Shown here one piece after another: positions 46,693-57,098 of a DNA stretch of 64,000 nt. The position numbers and the translations under genes are program-made. The DNA comes from Bacillus sonorensis NBRC 101234 = KCTC 13918 (lineage in GTDB: Bacteria; Bacillota; Bacilli; Bacillales; Bacillaceae): NCBI RefSeq assembly GCF_001592005.1, contig NZ_BCVZ01000006.1:1-64000 (forward strand), in the 5' to 3' direction. The notes beneath the pieces were generated by a model. The model was not told the DNA's origin. It saw only the letters and a program-made list of their open reading frames with translations, and did no database searches. Each line of letters begins with the position of its first letter. The stretch's first letter is position 1.

Positions 46693-48153
46693 GTGGGAAA
46701 GTACACTTCTGAAGATCATAAAAAGGCAAGAATTGTCGAGCTCTTTCAAGATGGACAGTATTTTTACCATAAAGGGCTCAAAGCATACAGAGAGCGAAAT
46801 TTATCCCGCGCGAGCAAGCTCATTCAGAGAGCGATTTTTCTTGAACCGGAAAATACGGGCATGCTGTCACAGCTTGCCGTCATTTATACAGAGATGGGCT
46901 ACTATCAGCAATCAAACGAACTATTGGACTTTATTTTAAAAAATATAAATGAAAAAATGACTGAATGCTATTATTTCAAAGCGAACAATTATGCACATCT
47001 TGGACTTTTCCAGGAAGCCTATAAGGCGGCGGAAACCTATTTAAAGGAAGATCCGAACGGCGAGTTCAGCGCGGAAAATGCGGAGCTCCTTGATTTATTG
47101 GATATGGGTGAAGAAGATTCAGGCTACTCGGAGTATGATCAGGACGATTTAATCCTGAAACAGGACCGGGCGAAATCGCTTTTGGAAAATGGACAGCTGC
47201 AGGAGTCGATCAGCATCCTTGAGGAGGTCATCGCCGATTATCCCGAGTTTTGGTCAGCCTATAATAATCTGGCGCTCGCTTATTTTTACACCGGTGATGT
47301 TCAGAAAGCGAAGACGACGATTTTCACCGTTTTGGAAAAAAGCCATGGGAACCTCCATGCGCTTTGCAATCTTCTTATTTTTTACCATTATGAAAGAAAA
47401 GATGAAAAGGTCAAATCGCTTTCTGATCAGCTGTCAAATATTTATCCAATGCTGATCGAGCAAAGATATAAGCTTGGGGCGACACTATCGCTTGTCGGCA
47501 GGTACGACCTCGGGTTTAAATGGCTGAAATCCCTTTACCGCATGGGTTTTGAAGGTGATGAAACTTTTTACTACTGGCTTGCCTGCTCCGCATATTTTAC
47601 CGGGCGCACTCAGTTCGCCCGGAATGTGTGGAAAAAAATGCAGGAGGAGCATCCTTCAGACGGCCGGATAGAGCCGTGGAAAGAACGGATGGAAAAAAGC
47701 CCTGTTCAGCGCCCGGTTGAGGAGCGCCTTGCCGCATATTTTCTCAGCGGAAGAAAAGGGGAAAAAGAACAGCTGAAGGCAGTCCTTGATTCTCGAATCG
47801 CCAAAACGTCGTTTGAAGAGCAGTTTGTCAGGCTCGTTCTATACGGTGAAAGCGGAACGGCCGTCACTTCAAAAGACGCTCTTCTCGCTTACAGAACCGC
47901 GAAGGCGATCGAAGAAGCGGATCGTTCTGCGGTCGAGCAGGAGGCGATGTGTTTTTGGATCTTTCACGTTATTCAGCAGATCAGGGCTTTCGGGCTTCAG
48001 CTGAAAAACGCCGGCGGTTTGGCCGCGGCGATCTATTTCATCTGGAAAACAGAGCATCAGGAGCTCTTAACCAAAGCGGAAACGGCAAAGCTTTTCGGGA
48101 TTTCGCCAGGAACGCTTTCAAAATACGAACGTACATTAAAAGAACATCTGTAA
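46693..48153 (+). CDS. yvcD: TPR-repeat protein YvcD
   Basis: 486 residues from GTG 46693 (TGGAGGGTA at 46680-46688). Soluble. Tetratricopeptide repeats through residues about 15-330 (GLKAYRERNLSRASKLIQRA; WSAYNNLALAYFYTGDVQKA). The last approximately 45 residues read LTKAETAKLFGISPGTLSKY, a helix-turn-helix-like segment, so it may be a regulator with a TPR sensing part. Function not known. In B. subtilis the next gene is cwlO; here trxB follows directly. Confidence 0.9.
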   Translation: MGKYTSEDHKKARIVELFQDGQYFYHKGLKAYRERNLSRASKLIQRAIFLEPENTGMLSQLAVIYTEMGYYQQSNELLDFILKNINEKMTECYYFKANNYAHLGLFQEAYKAAETYLKEDPNGEFSAENAELLDLLDMGEEDSGYSEYDQDDLILKQDRAKSLLENGQLQESISILEEVIADYPEFWSAYNNLALAYFYTGDVQKAKTTIFTVLEKSHGNLHALCNLLIFYHYERKDEKVKSLSDQLSNIYPMLIEQRYKLGATLSLVGRYDLGFKWLKSLYRMGFEGDETFYYWLACSAYFTGRTQFARNVWKKMQEEHPSDGRIEPWKERMEKSPVQRPVEERLAAYFLSGRKGEKEQLKAVLDSRIAKTSFEEQFVRLVLYGESGTAVTSKDALLAYRTAKAIEEADRSAVEQEAMCFWIFHVIQQIRAFGLQLKNAGGLAAAIYFIWKTEHQELLTKAETAKLFGISPGTLSKYERTLKEHL

Positions 48154-48190
48154 AAACAGGATGAACCAATGTTCAGCCTGTTTTCATTTT
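48153..48190 (+). terminator. Terminator of yvcD
   Basis: AAAACAGGATGAAC pairs with GTTCAGCCTGTTTT (one mismatch), then CATTTTTG. Confidence 0.82.
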
Positions 48191-48266
48191 TGAGCAAAAA
48201 AATAGCGCTTATTCATGATATTTTATAGGATATGGGTAAGGAAGAAACAAGAAGGGAATCTTATAG

Positions 48267-49271
<1,005 letters not shown>

Positions 49272-49375
49272 ACGAAAGTTAATCGTCATCTTGATTTAAC
49301 CGCCTTGTAACACCAGTGAAACAATTATTCGTTATGATGGAGACAGTAATTGACCCCCTTTTATAATGAATTTTT

Positions 49376-49410
49376 TGGCACGGATTTTCTTGATCCGTGT
49401 CCTTTTTTTG
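49376..49410 (+). terminator. Terminator about 105 nt after trxB
   Basis: GGCACGGAT / ATCCGTGTC stem with 7-nt loop and seven T. The 104 nt between trxB and this hairpin contain TATGAT and TATAAT boxes without good -35 partners, so this may end trxB or a short separate RNA. Confidence 0.88.
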
Positions 49411-49508
49411 TACGGCTTAAGATCTATTTTTACATATTTTCACAATTTATTCATATTTACAACATGAATATGATGATTTTGCTGTAAAATAGAAGAAAGA
49501 AAGTTTTT

Positions 49509-49522
49509 CGCAAGCGCTTCCA
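49509..49522 (+). promoter_or_regulatory. cre-like catabolite-response element
   Basis: CGCAAGCGCTTCCA matches 12 of 14 positions of the CcpA site TGWAARCGYTWNCW; it lies about 175 nt upstream of yvcI. Confidence 0.45.
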
Positions 49523-49546
49523 TTCGTTTGTTTATCTATGTTTGAC

Positions 49547-49608
49547 CTGCCTGCGCCGCTTTCTTTCATATGAAGCGGGGGGCAGCCCCGAAAAGACGTT
49601 TTCCCGGG
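49547..49608 (+). ncRNA. Two consecutive hairpins upstream of yvcI
   Basis: First: CTGCC (49547-49551) plus GCCGCTT (49555-49561) pair with AAGCGG and GGCAG (49573-49585). Second: CCCGAAAA (49587-49594) with TTTTCCCGGG (49599-49608). There is no ORF here with a ribosome-binding site. Could be a leader, a small RNA or a stable relic; no known riboswitch class recognised. Confidence 0.35.
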
Positions 49609-49624
49609 TTGGACTGCATGTTCA

Positions 49625-49653
49625 TTGTGGGCGGCATCAGGAAACGGTATAAT
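49625..49653 (+). promoter_or_regulatory. SigA promoter of the yvcI-rapZ-glmR-whiA-crh operon
   Basis: TTGTGG (49625-49630), 17-nt spacer, TATAAT (49648-49653), 32 nt before the yvcI start. Confidence 0.75.
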
Positions 49654-49684
49654 AATAAAAAGAATTGATGGAATTAAAGGATGG

Positions 49685-50158
49685 GTGACAGACTTGCAAA
49701 GAGTGACGAATTGTGTGCTGACTTCAGATGATAAAGTCCTTTTGCTGAAAAAGCCGCGCCGGGGCTGGTGGGTAGCTCCGGGTGGAAAAATGGAAAGCGG
49801 GGAAACGGTAAGGGATGCTGTCATCAGGGAATTTCGCGAAGAGACAGGCATCTATGTGCTTAACCCGAAATTAAAAGGAATATTCACCTTTATCATAAAG
49901 GAAAATGATCAGGTTGTTTCAGAATGGATGATGTTCACGTTCGTCGCCGATCATTATACAGGCAGTCATGTTGAGGAGTCTGAAGAAGGCATCATCAGGT
50001 GGCATCAGGCTGAAGACATGGAGAATTTGCCGATGGCGCCGGGTGATGTTCATATCCTGGATTTTATGCTGAAAGGCAGCGGATTGCTTCACGGCACCTT
50101 TACGTATACGCCGGACTTTGAACTCTTGTCCTACCGTCTCGATCCGCAAAGCGAATAA
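49685..50158 (+). CDS. yvcI: Nudix hydrolase YvcI
   Basis: 157 residues from GTG 49685 (AAAGGATGG upstream), which reproduces the start [12 protein letters not shown] of the B. subtilis family; TTG 49694 is an alternative. Nudix box [20 protein letters not shown] (the GX5EX7REUXEE pattern) followed by ETG. Hydrolyses a nucleoside-diphosphate-linked substrate, identity unknown. First gene of a conserved operon with rapZ, glmR, whiA and crh. Confidence 0.93.
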   Translation: MTDLQRVTNCVLTSDDKVLLLKKPRRGWWVAPGGKMESGETVRDAVIREFREETGIYVLNPKLKGIFTFIIKENDQVVSEWMMFTFVADHYTGSHVEESEEGIIRWHQAEDMENLPMAPGDVHILDFMLKGSGLLHGTFTYTPDFELLSYRLDPQSE

Positions 50159-50177
50159 ATATAAGGGGGGAAGAATC

Positions 50178-51068
50178 ATGAGTTCGAATGGAAGCCAGGA
50201 AATTCAGCTTGTGATTATAACCGGAATGTCAGGAGCAGGAAAAACGGTTGCGATTCAAAGCTTTGAAGATCTCGGTTTTTTCTGCGTCGATAATCTGCCG
50301 CCGTCTCTGCTTCCGAAATTTTTGGAGCTGATGAAGGAATCAAGTTCAAAAATGAGCAAGGTAGCCCTTGTCATGGACTTGCGCGGACGGGAATTTTTCG
50401 ACAGCCTTGTTGAGGCTCTTGATGAAATTGGGGAAACATCATGGATTACACCGCGTATTTTGTTTTTAGATGCAAAGGATTCGGTCCTTGTTTCACGGTA
50501 TAAAGAGACAAGGCGTTCACACCCTCTTGCCACGACAGGGCTGCCGCTTGAGGGAATTGAAACCGAACGCGAGCTTTTGGAAGAACTGAAAGGCCGTTCA
50601 CAGATCATTTATGACACATCTGATATGAAGCCGAAGGATCTTCGGGAAAAAATCGTCCAGCATTTTGCGGCGGATAGCGGCCATCATACTTTCACGGTCA
50701 ATGTCATGTCGTTTGGATTTAAATACGGGATTCCGATTGATGCCGATCTTGTCTTCGATGTGAGATTTCTTCCGAATCCATACTATATCGACAGCATGAG
50801 GCCGCTGACCGGAAAGGATCAGGAGGTATCCTCCTATGTGATGAAATGGAGCGAAACGCAGAAGTTCCTGGAGAAGCTCACCGAACTTCTCGGCTTTATG
50901 CTTCCTTCTTACAAACGCGAAGGAAAAAGCCAGCTCGTGATTGCAATTGGATGCACGGGGGGACAGCATCGTTCGGTCACCCTTGCGGAGTACCTTGCCG
51001 ATTACTTTAAGAAAGACTACTACACTCATGTCACTCACCGGGACATTGAGAAGAAAAGCAGAAAATAG
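50178..51068 (+). CDS. rapZ: RNase adapter/NTPase RapZ (YvcJ)
   Basis: 296 residues from ATG 50178 (GGGGGGAAG upstream). P-loop GMSGAGKT near the start, Walker [11 protein letters not shown], and the C-terminal domain with [20 protein letters not shown] and [11 protein letters not shown]. In B. subtilis YvcJ binds and hydrolyses GTP and affects competence; the E. coli homologue RapZ regulates GlmS through small RNAs, so a link to amino-sugar metabolism is plausible given the following glmR. Confidence 0.95.
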   Translation: MSSNGSQEIQLVIITGMSGAGKTVAIQSFEDLGFFCVDNLPPSLLPKFLELMKESSSKMSKVALVMDLRGREFFDSLVEALDEIGETSWITPRILFLDAKDSVLVSRYKETRRSHPLATTGLPLEGIETERELLEELKGRSQIIYDTSDMKPKDLREKIVQHFAADSGHHTFTVNVMSFGFKYGIPIDADLVFDVRFLPNPYYIDSMRPLTGKDQEVSSYVMKWSETQKFLEKLTELLGFMLPSYKREGKSQLVIAIGCTGGQHRSVTLAEYLADYFKKDYYTHVTHRDIEKKSRK

Positions 51069-51069
51069 G

Positions 51070-52023
51070 ATGGCAGATCAGAAAAAAATCGCAATCTTTG
51101 GCGGGGGGACAGGTCTTTCCGTTTTGCTGAGGGGATTGAAGCATCAGCCTGTGGACATTACGGCTATTGTGACGGTTGCCGATGACGGGGGAAGCTCGGG
51201 AAGATTAAGAAATGAGCTGAAAATACCTCCGCCCGGTGATGTCCGGAACGTGCTGGCCGCGCTCTCTGATGTGGAGCCGCTCGTCGAAAACCTGTTTCAG
51301 CACCGCTTTAACAAAGGCGGCGATTTAATTGGCCATTCGCTGGGGAACTTAATTTTGGCGGCGATGACGAATATAACCGGTGACTTCTTTCACGCCATAA
51401 CCGAAATGAGCAAGGTATTAAATGTTCGCGGAAAAGTTCTCCCAGCCGCAAATACAAGCGTTATCCTCCATGCGGAAATGGAAGACGGTCGGATTATATC
51501 CGGAGAGTCGGTGATTCCTTCCTATGGAAAGCGGATTAAACGGGTGTTTTTAACCCCGGAAAAAATCGAGCCGGTCCCGGAAACGATCGAAGTGATCCGG
51601 GAGGCAGATCTGATTATTCTCGGACCGGGCAGTCTTTATACGAGCATTTTGCCAAACCTGCTCGTCCCGAAGATCGGAGAAGAAATTTTAAAGGCATCAG
51701 CCAAAAAGGTCTACATTTGCAATGTGATGACCCAGCCGGGAGAAACTTTATACTACAGTGCCGCTGATCATGTAAATGCCTTGAATCAGCATATGGGCGG
51801 GCCTTTTATCGATACGATCCTTGTCAACAGTGAGGAAATTCCGGAGGATATCCGGGAAAGATATGCAAAAGAATCGGCCCAGCCAGTTCAGTTCAACATT
51901 GATGTACTCACTGCCATGGGGCTTGAAGTCATCAAAGATCAGATTGTGACGTATGAGAATGGCGTGATCCGCCATGATACACATAAAGTCGCTTCGCTTC
52001 TTGTTGATTTGTTAAAAGAATAG
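51070..52023 (+). CDS. glmR: Gluconeogenesis/cell-wall precursor factor GlmR (YvcK)
   Basis: 317 residues from ATG 51070, one base after the rapZ stop. UDP-sugar-binding CofD/UPF0052 fold: [18 protein letters not shown], then [12 protein letters not shown] and [12 protein letters not shown]. In B. subtilis it stimulates GlmS and is needed for growth and normal shape on gluconeogenic carbon sources; UDP-GlcNAc binding turns it off. The ribosome-binding site is weak, so translation is coupled to rapZ. Confidence 0.95.
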   Translation: MADQKKIAIFGGGTGLSVLLRGLKHQPVDITAIVTVADDGGSSGRLRNELKIPPPGDVRNVLAALSDVEPLVENLFQHRFNKGGDLIGHSLGNLILAAMTNITGDFFHAITEMSKVLNVRGKVLPAANTSVILHAEMEDGRIISGESVIPSYGKRIKRVFLTPEKIEPVPETIEVIREADLIILGPGSLYTSILPNLLVPKIGEEILKASAKKVYICNVMTQPGETLYYSAADHVNALNQHMGGPFIDTILVNSEEIPEDIRERYAKESAQPVQFNIDVLTAMGLEVIKDQIVTYENGVIRHDTHKVASLLVDLLKE

Positions 52024-52051
52024 CAGGCCTTGGAATGGGGGTGTCTATAAA

Positions 52052-53002
52052 ATGTCATTTGCATCGGAAACGAAAAAAGAACTCACAAACCTGGAGGTAA
52101 AGGATTGCTGCGCCAAAGCGGAACTCTCCGCCCTCATTCGGATGAATGGTTCACTGTCTTTTTCAAACAGAAAGGTGGTTCTCGATGTCCAAACCGAGAA
52201 CGCGGCCATCGCAAGAAGAATATATACATTGCTCAAAAAACAATATGAGGTATCAGTCGAACTGCTGGTTCGGAAAAAGATGAGACTGAAAAAAAATAAC
52301 GTCTACATCGTCCGTCTGATCGAAAATGCAAAATCCATTCTTGAAGATTTAAAAATTCTCGGCGAAAACTTTGTCATCGCGAGAAACATATCAGAGGAGC
52401 TTGTCAAGAAAAGGTGCTGCAAGCGGTCTTATATGAGAGGGGCTTTTTTAGCCGGAGGTTCTGTCAACAATCCTGAGACGTCTTCGTACCATCTTGAAAT
52501 TTTCTCGATGTATAAAGAGCATAATGATTCATTATGCAGGCTGATGAACCAGTTTCATTTAAACAGCAAAACGCTGGAGCGAAAAAAGGGGTATATCACG
52601 TATCTGAAGGAAGCCGAGAAAATTACCGAATTTTTAAATGTGATCGGCGCTCATAACTCGCTGCTCCGTTTTGAAGATGTCCGGATCGTCCGCGACATGA
52701 GAAATTCGGTGAACCGTCTCGTCAATTGCGAAACGGCGAATTTAAACAAAACGATCGGCGCTTCCCTCAGACAGGTGGAAAACATTAAACTGATCGATGA
52801 GAAAATCGGTCTTGACGCTTTACCCGAAAAGCTGAGGGAAATCGCCCAGCTCCGCATTGATTATCAGGAAGTGACTTTAAAGGAGCTCGGGGAAATGGTC
52901 GCCAGCGGAAAAATCAGCAAATCGGGCATTAACCACCGTCTTCGAAAATTGGACGAAATTGCGGAACAGCTGCGTTTAGGACAGTCTGTCTCTTTAAAAT
53001 AA
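52052..53002 (+). CDS. whiA: WhiA DNA-binding protein
   Basis: 316 residues. N-terminal LAGLIDADG homing-endonuclease-like fold ([33 protein letters not shown]) without nuclease residues, plus a C-terminal helix-turn-helix ([20 protein letters not shown]). In Bacillus it affects chromosome segregation and division. RBS TGGGGGTG. Follows glmR by 28 bp. Confidence 0.96.
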   Translation: MSFASETKKELTNLEVKDCCAKAELSALIRMNGSLSFSNRKVVLDVQTENAAIARRIYTLLKKQYEVSVELLVRKKMRLKKNNVYIVRLIENAKSILEDLKILGENFVIARNISEELVKKRCCKRSYMRGAFLAGGSVNNPETSSYHLEIFSMYKEHNDSLCRLMNQFHLNSKTLERKKGYITYLKEAEKITEFLNVIGAHNSLLRFEDVRIVRDMRNSVNRLVNCETANLNKTIGASLRQVENIKLIDEKIGLDALPEKLREIAQLRIDYQEVTLKELGEMVASGKISKSGINHRLRKLDEIAEQLRLGQSVSLK

Positions 53003-53025
53003 TTGCAGGGAACGGGGGAGATTAC

Positions 53026-53283
53026 ATGGTTCAACAAAAAGTGGAGATCCGTTTGAAAACAGGACTTCAAGCGCGTCCTGCGGCATTGTTTGTTCAGGAA
53101 GCCAACCGCTTTCAATCTGACATTTTTCTTGAAAAGGGAGATAAGAAAGTAAATGCCAAAAGCATTATGGGCCTGATGAGCCTGGCCGTCAGCTCCGGAT
53201 CTGAGGTCACGCTTATCGCTGATGGAGCCGATGAACAAGATGCCCTTGAAGTATTGACTGCTTATGTCCAGGAAAAAAGCTAA
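53026..53283 (+). CDS. crh: Catabolite repression HPr-like protein Crh
   Basis: 85 residues, HPr fold. Residue 15 is Gln (TGLQARPA) in place of the catalytic His of HPr, so it cannot take part in sugar transport. Ser46 (NAKSIMGLMSL) is kept for phosphorylation by HprK, which lets it act as a CcpA corepressor and regulate methylglyoxal synthase. RBS CGGGGGAGA. A hairpin terminator overlaps its stop. Confidence 0.98.
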   Translation: MVQQKVEIRLKTGLQARPAALFVQEANRFQSDIFLEKGDKKVNAKSIMGLMSLAVSSGSEVTLIADGADEQDALEVLTAYVQEKS

Positions 53284-53307
53284 ACCCCTGGGGGGTTTGG
53301 CTTTTTA
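53278..53307 (+). terminator. Terminator after crh
   Basis: AGCTAAACCCC pairs with GGGGTTTGGCT, then TTTTATTTT; begins inside the last crh codons. Confidence 0.88.
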
Positions 53308-53332
53308 TTTTCAATGTGAAAGGAGATTCATG

Positions 53333-54094
53333 ATGACGAAGGCTCTGCTCGATTCTTTTTATAAAAGGATTGGATACCGGTCCGATAAAGGCGTCACATT
53401 CGCCGACTTGCCAAAAATTTTATCTCTGACAGCCTTGCAGTTTCCGTTCGAAAATGAGGCTGTTTTAAAAAATGAACGGATTCCGATGACAAAGCAAAGC
53501 CTGACAGAAGCCTTGCTGAACAATAAACGGGGCGGGTTATGCTATGATTTGAACGCCTTTCTCTATTATGTGCTGAAAGAAATCGGTTTTTCCGTTCAGA
53601 TGGTTCAGGGAACCGTCTTTCATCAAAAAGAAGGGGCCTGGGCGCAGACGGGAACGCATGTCTCCGTCATTCTTCAGGAAGAGAGCGAAATGTATCTGCT
53701 GGATACCGGGTTTGGTGCAAATCTTCCGCTGGCGCCCGTTCCGTTTTCAGGAGAGCCCGTTACGTCAAAAACGGGGATATACCGCGTCAGAAAAGCCAAA
53801 ACAGATAAAGGCGACTACCTGCTTGAAATGGATAAAGGGGAAGGATGGCAGATCGGCTATGCGTTTACATTGAAACCAATCGATGAAAAGGTGCTGGCTG
53901 ATATCCGTGATGCAATCTTCGATGAAGAGGAATCGCCGTTTAATAAAAACCCGCTTGCCTCAAAGCTGACAAAAGACGGGAAATTGATTTTATCGAAGGA
54001 TCATTTCACAAAGGAGACGAATGGAGATCTCACAAAAGAAGCCATTACTTTAGAGGAATTCTCCAAAATATTTAAAAGTGTGTTCTTTGATTGA
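53333..54094 (+). CDS. yvcN: Arylamine N-acetyltransferase-like YvcN
   Basis: 253 residues from ATG 53333 (AAAGGAG at 53319-53325; ATG 53330 is also possible). Transfers acetyl from acetyl-CoA to aromatic amines or hydrazines. Catalytic triad visible: Cys70 in RGGLCYDLNAF, His109 in GTHVSVI, Asp124 in LLDTGFGAN. Probably cytosolic, detoxifying. No promoter seen between the crh terminator and the ATG, so read-through from the operon is likely. No clear terminator follows. Confidence 0.93.
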   Translation: MTKALLDSFYKRIGYRSDKGVTFADLPKILSLTALQFPFENEAVLKNERIPMTKQSLTEALLNNKRGGLCYDLNAFLYYVLKEIGFSVQMVQGTVFHQKEGAWAQTGTHVSVILQEESEMYLLDTGFGANLPLAPVPFSGEPVTSKTGIYRVRKAKTDKGDYLLEMDKGEGWQIGYAFTLKPIDEKVLADIRDAIFDEEESPFNKNPLASKLTKDGKLILSKDHFTKETNGDLTKEAITLEEFSKIFKSVFFD

Positions 54095-54107
54095 AAAACG
54101 GGCTGTC

Positions 54108-54176
54108 TGTTCCAATTCCAAGCCGGCGGTTGAAAGCTGGCTGCCGCTTCTCACCCGCCGCCGCTGCCTTGGAACA
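54108..54176. other. Folded GC-rich segment in the yvcN-psdR gap
   Basis: Outer stem TGTTCCAA (54108-54115) with TTGGAACA (54169-54176) and inner GGCGG/CCGCC pairing. No T-run. The rest of the gap to 54453 holds only a minus-strand ORF without ribosome-binding site (54251-54451), judged doubtful. The psdR promoter could not be assigned. Confidence 0.45.
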
Positions 54177-54453
54177 AATGGCTGAAGTGAGCCTGACATG
54201 ATGGAAGGTTCATTTCAGAACAGTGATCTGTCTGTTTCCCAGCTTCGTTCTTATACCGGGTGTATAGTTGATATCTTCGACCATCCCGCTAATCTCCTCG
54301 CAATCAAGATTTGGCAGCGGAGCCCTGCTGCGAGGCTTTCCTCTTCTGCCTGATCGAGCTGCGTTTCATCATTTTCCATATATCGTCTATAATAATATTG
54401 AATCACTGCCAAAATCATCATATTTTGATATTTTTCCATAAAGGGTGACAAAC

Positions 54454-55158
54454 ATGTATAAGATATTTATTGCCGAGGATGACGAACGGATCGCCTCCAT
54501 ATTGAGCAGTCATTTGCATAAATACGGCTATGAAGTCAGCATGGCTGAGGCGTTTGACCGGATTAAACAGGAGTTTCTCGAAAAAAACGCCGATTTGGTT
54601 CTATTGGATATTAATCTCCCATATTTTGACGGCTTTTATTGGTGCAGACAAATCCGCGCCGTTTCAAATGTGCCGATCATTTTCATTTCAGCCAGGACGG
54701 ATGAATTGAATCAGGTAATGGCAATTGAACACGGCGGTGATGATTATATTACAAAGCCGTTTCATCTTGAGGTCGTTCTCGCCAAAATCAAAAGCGTTCT
54801 GCGCCGTACATATGGCGAATACTCATCAGCCTTGCACCAAGAGACGCAGGTGGTGGAGCTCGGCGGTCTGTACATATATCCTGATAAATTTGAAGCGGAA
54901 TGGGACAACAAGCGGATTTCTCTTTCGCAAAAAGAATTTCAGCTTTTATCCATCTTTGCGAAGGAGCATGATCGAATCGTCACAAGGGACGAGCTGCTTG
55001 AAGCGTTATGGGATGAGATCGAGTTTGTCGATGACAATACACTGACCGTTAATGTGAATCGTTTGCGAAAAAAGCTTGGCGAATTGGGGATTGAAAATGC
55101 CATCGCCACTGTTCGCGGACAGGGATATCGATTTTGCGTGAATTGGAAGGATGAATAG
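54454..55158 (+). CDS. psdR: Response regulator PsdR (YvcP)
   Basis: 234 residues from ATG 54454 (AAAGGGTGAC). OmpR/PhoB family: receiver domain 1 to about 115 with acidic pocket EDD (8-10), phospho-acceptor Asp52 and Lys in ITKPF. The C-terminal winged helix (about 130-232) ends TVRGQGYRFCV. Activates psdAB when lipid II-binding lantibiotics such as nisin are sensed. Overlaps or abuts psdS. Confidence 0.95.
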   Translation: MYKIFIAEDDERIASILSSHLHKYGYEVSMAEAFDRIKQEFLEKNADLVLLDINLPYFDGFYWCRQIRAVSNVPIIFISARTDELNQVMAIEHGGDDYITKPFHLEVVLAKIKSVLRRTYGEYSSALHQETQVVELGGLYIYPDKFEAEWDNKRISLSQKEFQLLSIFAKEHDRIVTRDELLEALWDEIEFVDDNTLTVNVNRLRKKLGELGIENAIATVRGQGYRFCVNWKDE

Positions 55159-55159
55159 G

Positions 55160-56233
55160 ATGGTAAAGACATATTTGCGGGATCGGGCCTGGCTGATGAT
55201 CTTTTCGTTCTTGGGCACGGGCTTTGTGGTTGCGGCCGCATGGCTCGGCGTGTTTGAGAACGAAGGAGGCGTTTCAGGGGATAATATCTTGTATGTGTTT
55301 ATATTGATGGCCGCTTTTCTGGTGGCAGGTTTTGCAATCGATTACGGCAGGCAGCGTTCCTTCCTTCTTCAATTAAAAAGGCATCAGCTTGACGTCTCAT
55401 CCATGCAGACGGGTGAAGCGCTCAAAGCCTATCAGCCGCAAACGGGGGAACAGCGGATCTGGACTGCGCTTATTTCTGAAATCAACAAAGAATACCGGGA
55501 AAGGCTTGCCCGTTTTTCAAGACAGCGTAAGCAGCATGTCGATTTTACCAATCAGTGGATCCATCATATGAAAACGCCTGTTTCCGTCATTTCGCTTCTC
55601 ATCCAGGAAGGAAAAAAACAGTCTGATATCACGTCTCTCCGTACTGTGCTGGGTGAAATTGAAGAGGAAAATGAACGGTTTCGCCGCGGGTTGGACATGA
55701 TGCTTCATATGGCACGACTCGATCATTTTGCAATTGATCTGAAGCCTGAGAAAATAGACGTCATCCGCTTGCTTAGAGAGATCATTAATGAGGAGAAGCG
55801 GCAGTTTATCAAACGCCGTCTCTTTCCAAAGCTGCAGACAGCGGACGATTCGGTGATCATATACAGCGACAAAAAGTGGCTGACCGTCGTTTTTCAGCAG
55901 ATCATCTACAATGCGTTGAAATACTCGCCCCAAAACAAGGGGGAAGAGATTGTATTTGCGGTTGAAAAAAAGGGGGATCAGACGGCTGTTTCGATCATTG
56001 ACCGGGGCATTGGGATCCCCGCGCATGATCTGCCGCGGATTTTCAACCCTTTTTTCACCGGAGAAAACGGACGGACACAAAAAGAAGCGACAGGAATGGG
56101 ACTCTATTTGTCAAAAGAAATCTGCGGCTATTTGGGGCATGAGCTGAGCGCTCTTTCAGAGCCGGGAAAAGGAACAGCCGTGACGGTCGCTTTTTCCAGC
56201 AGCACCCTTCATGGCAATGTGACAAAATTGTAA
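55160..56233 (+). CDS. psdS: Intramembrane-sensing histidine kinase PsdS (YvcQ)
   Basis: 357 residues from ATG 55160 (AAGGATGAATAGG upstream; ATG 55151 is a nearer alternative). Two TM segments in the first approximately 65 residues with almost no extracellular loop, typical of BceS-like kinases that receive the signal from the partner transporter rather than directly. Phospho-acceptor His135 in WIHHMKTPVS; ATP domain N-box FQQIIYNALKYS, G1 DRGIGIP, G2 GMGLYLSKEI. The PsdR operator overlaps its last codons. Confidence 0.95.
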   Translation: MVKTYLRDRAWLMIFSFLGTGFVVAAAWLGVFENEGGVSGDNILYVFILMAAFLVAGFAIDYGRQRSFLLQLKRHQLDVSSMQTGEALKAYQPQTGEQRIWTALISEINKEYRERLARFSRQRKQHVDFTNQWIHHMKTPVSVISLLIQEGKKQSDITSLRTVLGEIEEENERFRRGLDMMLHMARLDHFAIDLKPEKIDVIRLLREIINEEKRQFIKRRLFPKLQTADDSVIIYSDKKWLTVVFQQIIYNALKYSPQNKGEEIVFAVEKKGDQTAVSIIDRGIGIPAHDLPRIFNPFFTGENGRTQKEATGMGLYLSKEICGYLGHELSALSEPGKGTAVTVAFSSSTLHGNVTKL

Positions 56234-56293
56234 GGTTGGCCGTCCGGTTTGCAAGGTAATTCGATGGGAGTTGTTTTCGCTCCTTTTTATAAT
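56220..56293 (+). promoter_or_regulatory. PsdR binding site and promoter of psdAB
   Basis: TGACA-AAAT-TGTAA (56220-56233) fits the BceR/PsdR-type motif TNACA-N4-TGTAA perfectly. A TATAAT -10 follows at 56288-56293 with only a weak -35, as expected of an activator-dependent promoter. The operator overlaps the psdS stop. Confidence 0.82.
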
Positions 56294-56318
56294 AAAAGAA
56301 AAAAAGGAGAAGGAAGCA

Positions 56319-57098
56319 ATGACTGTATTAGAAACAAAGCATTTATCAAAAACGTATTTTTCGGCTAAAGGCGGCTTTTCGCATCAGGCGCTCGACAATT
56401 TTAATATATCGGTTGAACAGGGTGAATTTGTAGGCGTGATGGGGCCTTCCGGAAGCGGAAAGACGACGCTTCTCAACCTCCTGGCGACGATTGACCTGCC
56501 GACAAACGGCGATTTAATCATAAACGGAACAAATCCGGCAAAACTGAAAGACCATAAGCTCGCATTATTTCGCCGACGTGAGCTCGGCTTTATTTTTCAA
56601 GACTTCAACCTCCTTGAAACGTTAACGATCAGGGAAAACATCCTTCTGCCGCTTGCCCTTGATAAGGTGAGGGCGAAGGAAATGGAGTCAAAGCTGCTAG
56701 AATTAGCGAGAACATTGCAAATCGACCATATTCTCAATCACCGTACCTACGAGGTTTCCGGCGGACAGCAGCAAAGGGCGGCCTGCGCCAGAGCGATGAT
56801 TCATGAGCCGGCCCTTATTTTGGCTGATGAACCGACAGGCAATCTTGATTCAAAATCGGCCAAACAAGTGATGGATTCATTGACAAAATTGAACCGGGAA
56901 AAAAGCGCGACGATTTTAATGGTTACTCACGACCCGACAGCGGCGAGTTTCTGCGAACGGATTATCTTTATTAAAGACGGCAAGTTTTTCTCTGAAATCC
57001 GCAAAGGGACAAACCGGCAGGATTTTTATCAAAGCATCCTTGACGCTGTAAGCGTATTGGGAGGTGATTTCCATGAACATGAGAGTCATCGCCCGTAA
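56319..57098 (+). CDS. psdA: Peptide-detoxification ABC transporter ATPase PsdA (YvcR)
   Basis: 259 residues from ATG 56319 (AAAAAAGGAG). BceA-type ATPase. Walker A GPSGSGKTT, Q-loop FIFQDFNLLE, signature VSGGQQQR, Walker B ILADEPTGNLD, H-loop VTHD. With PsdB it removes lipid II-binding peptides such as nisin or subtilin and also relays the signal to PsdS. Overlaps psdB by 26 bases. Confidence 0.95.
   Translation: MTVLETKHLSKTYFSAKGGFSHQALDNFNISVEQGEFVGVMGPSGSGKTTLLNLLATIDLPTNGDLIINGTNPAKLKDHKLALFRRRELGFIFQDFNLLETLTIRENILLPLALDKVRAKEMESKLLELARTLQIDHILNHRTYEVSGGQQQRAACARAMIHEPALILADEPTGNLDSKSAKQVMDSLTKLNREKSATILMVTHDPTAASFCERIIFIKDGKFFSEIRKGTNRQDFYQSILDAVSVLGGDFHEHESHRP

Noticed and set aside
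54251..54451. Minus-strand 66-codon ORF in the yvcN-psdR gap
   Set aside because: Composition is protein-like, but it starts at TTG or an internal ATG with no ribosome-binding site (upstream sequence is pyrimidine-rich) and it overlaps the psdR translation start region. Kept out of the annotation; conservation analysis could revive it.
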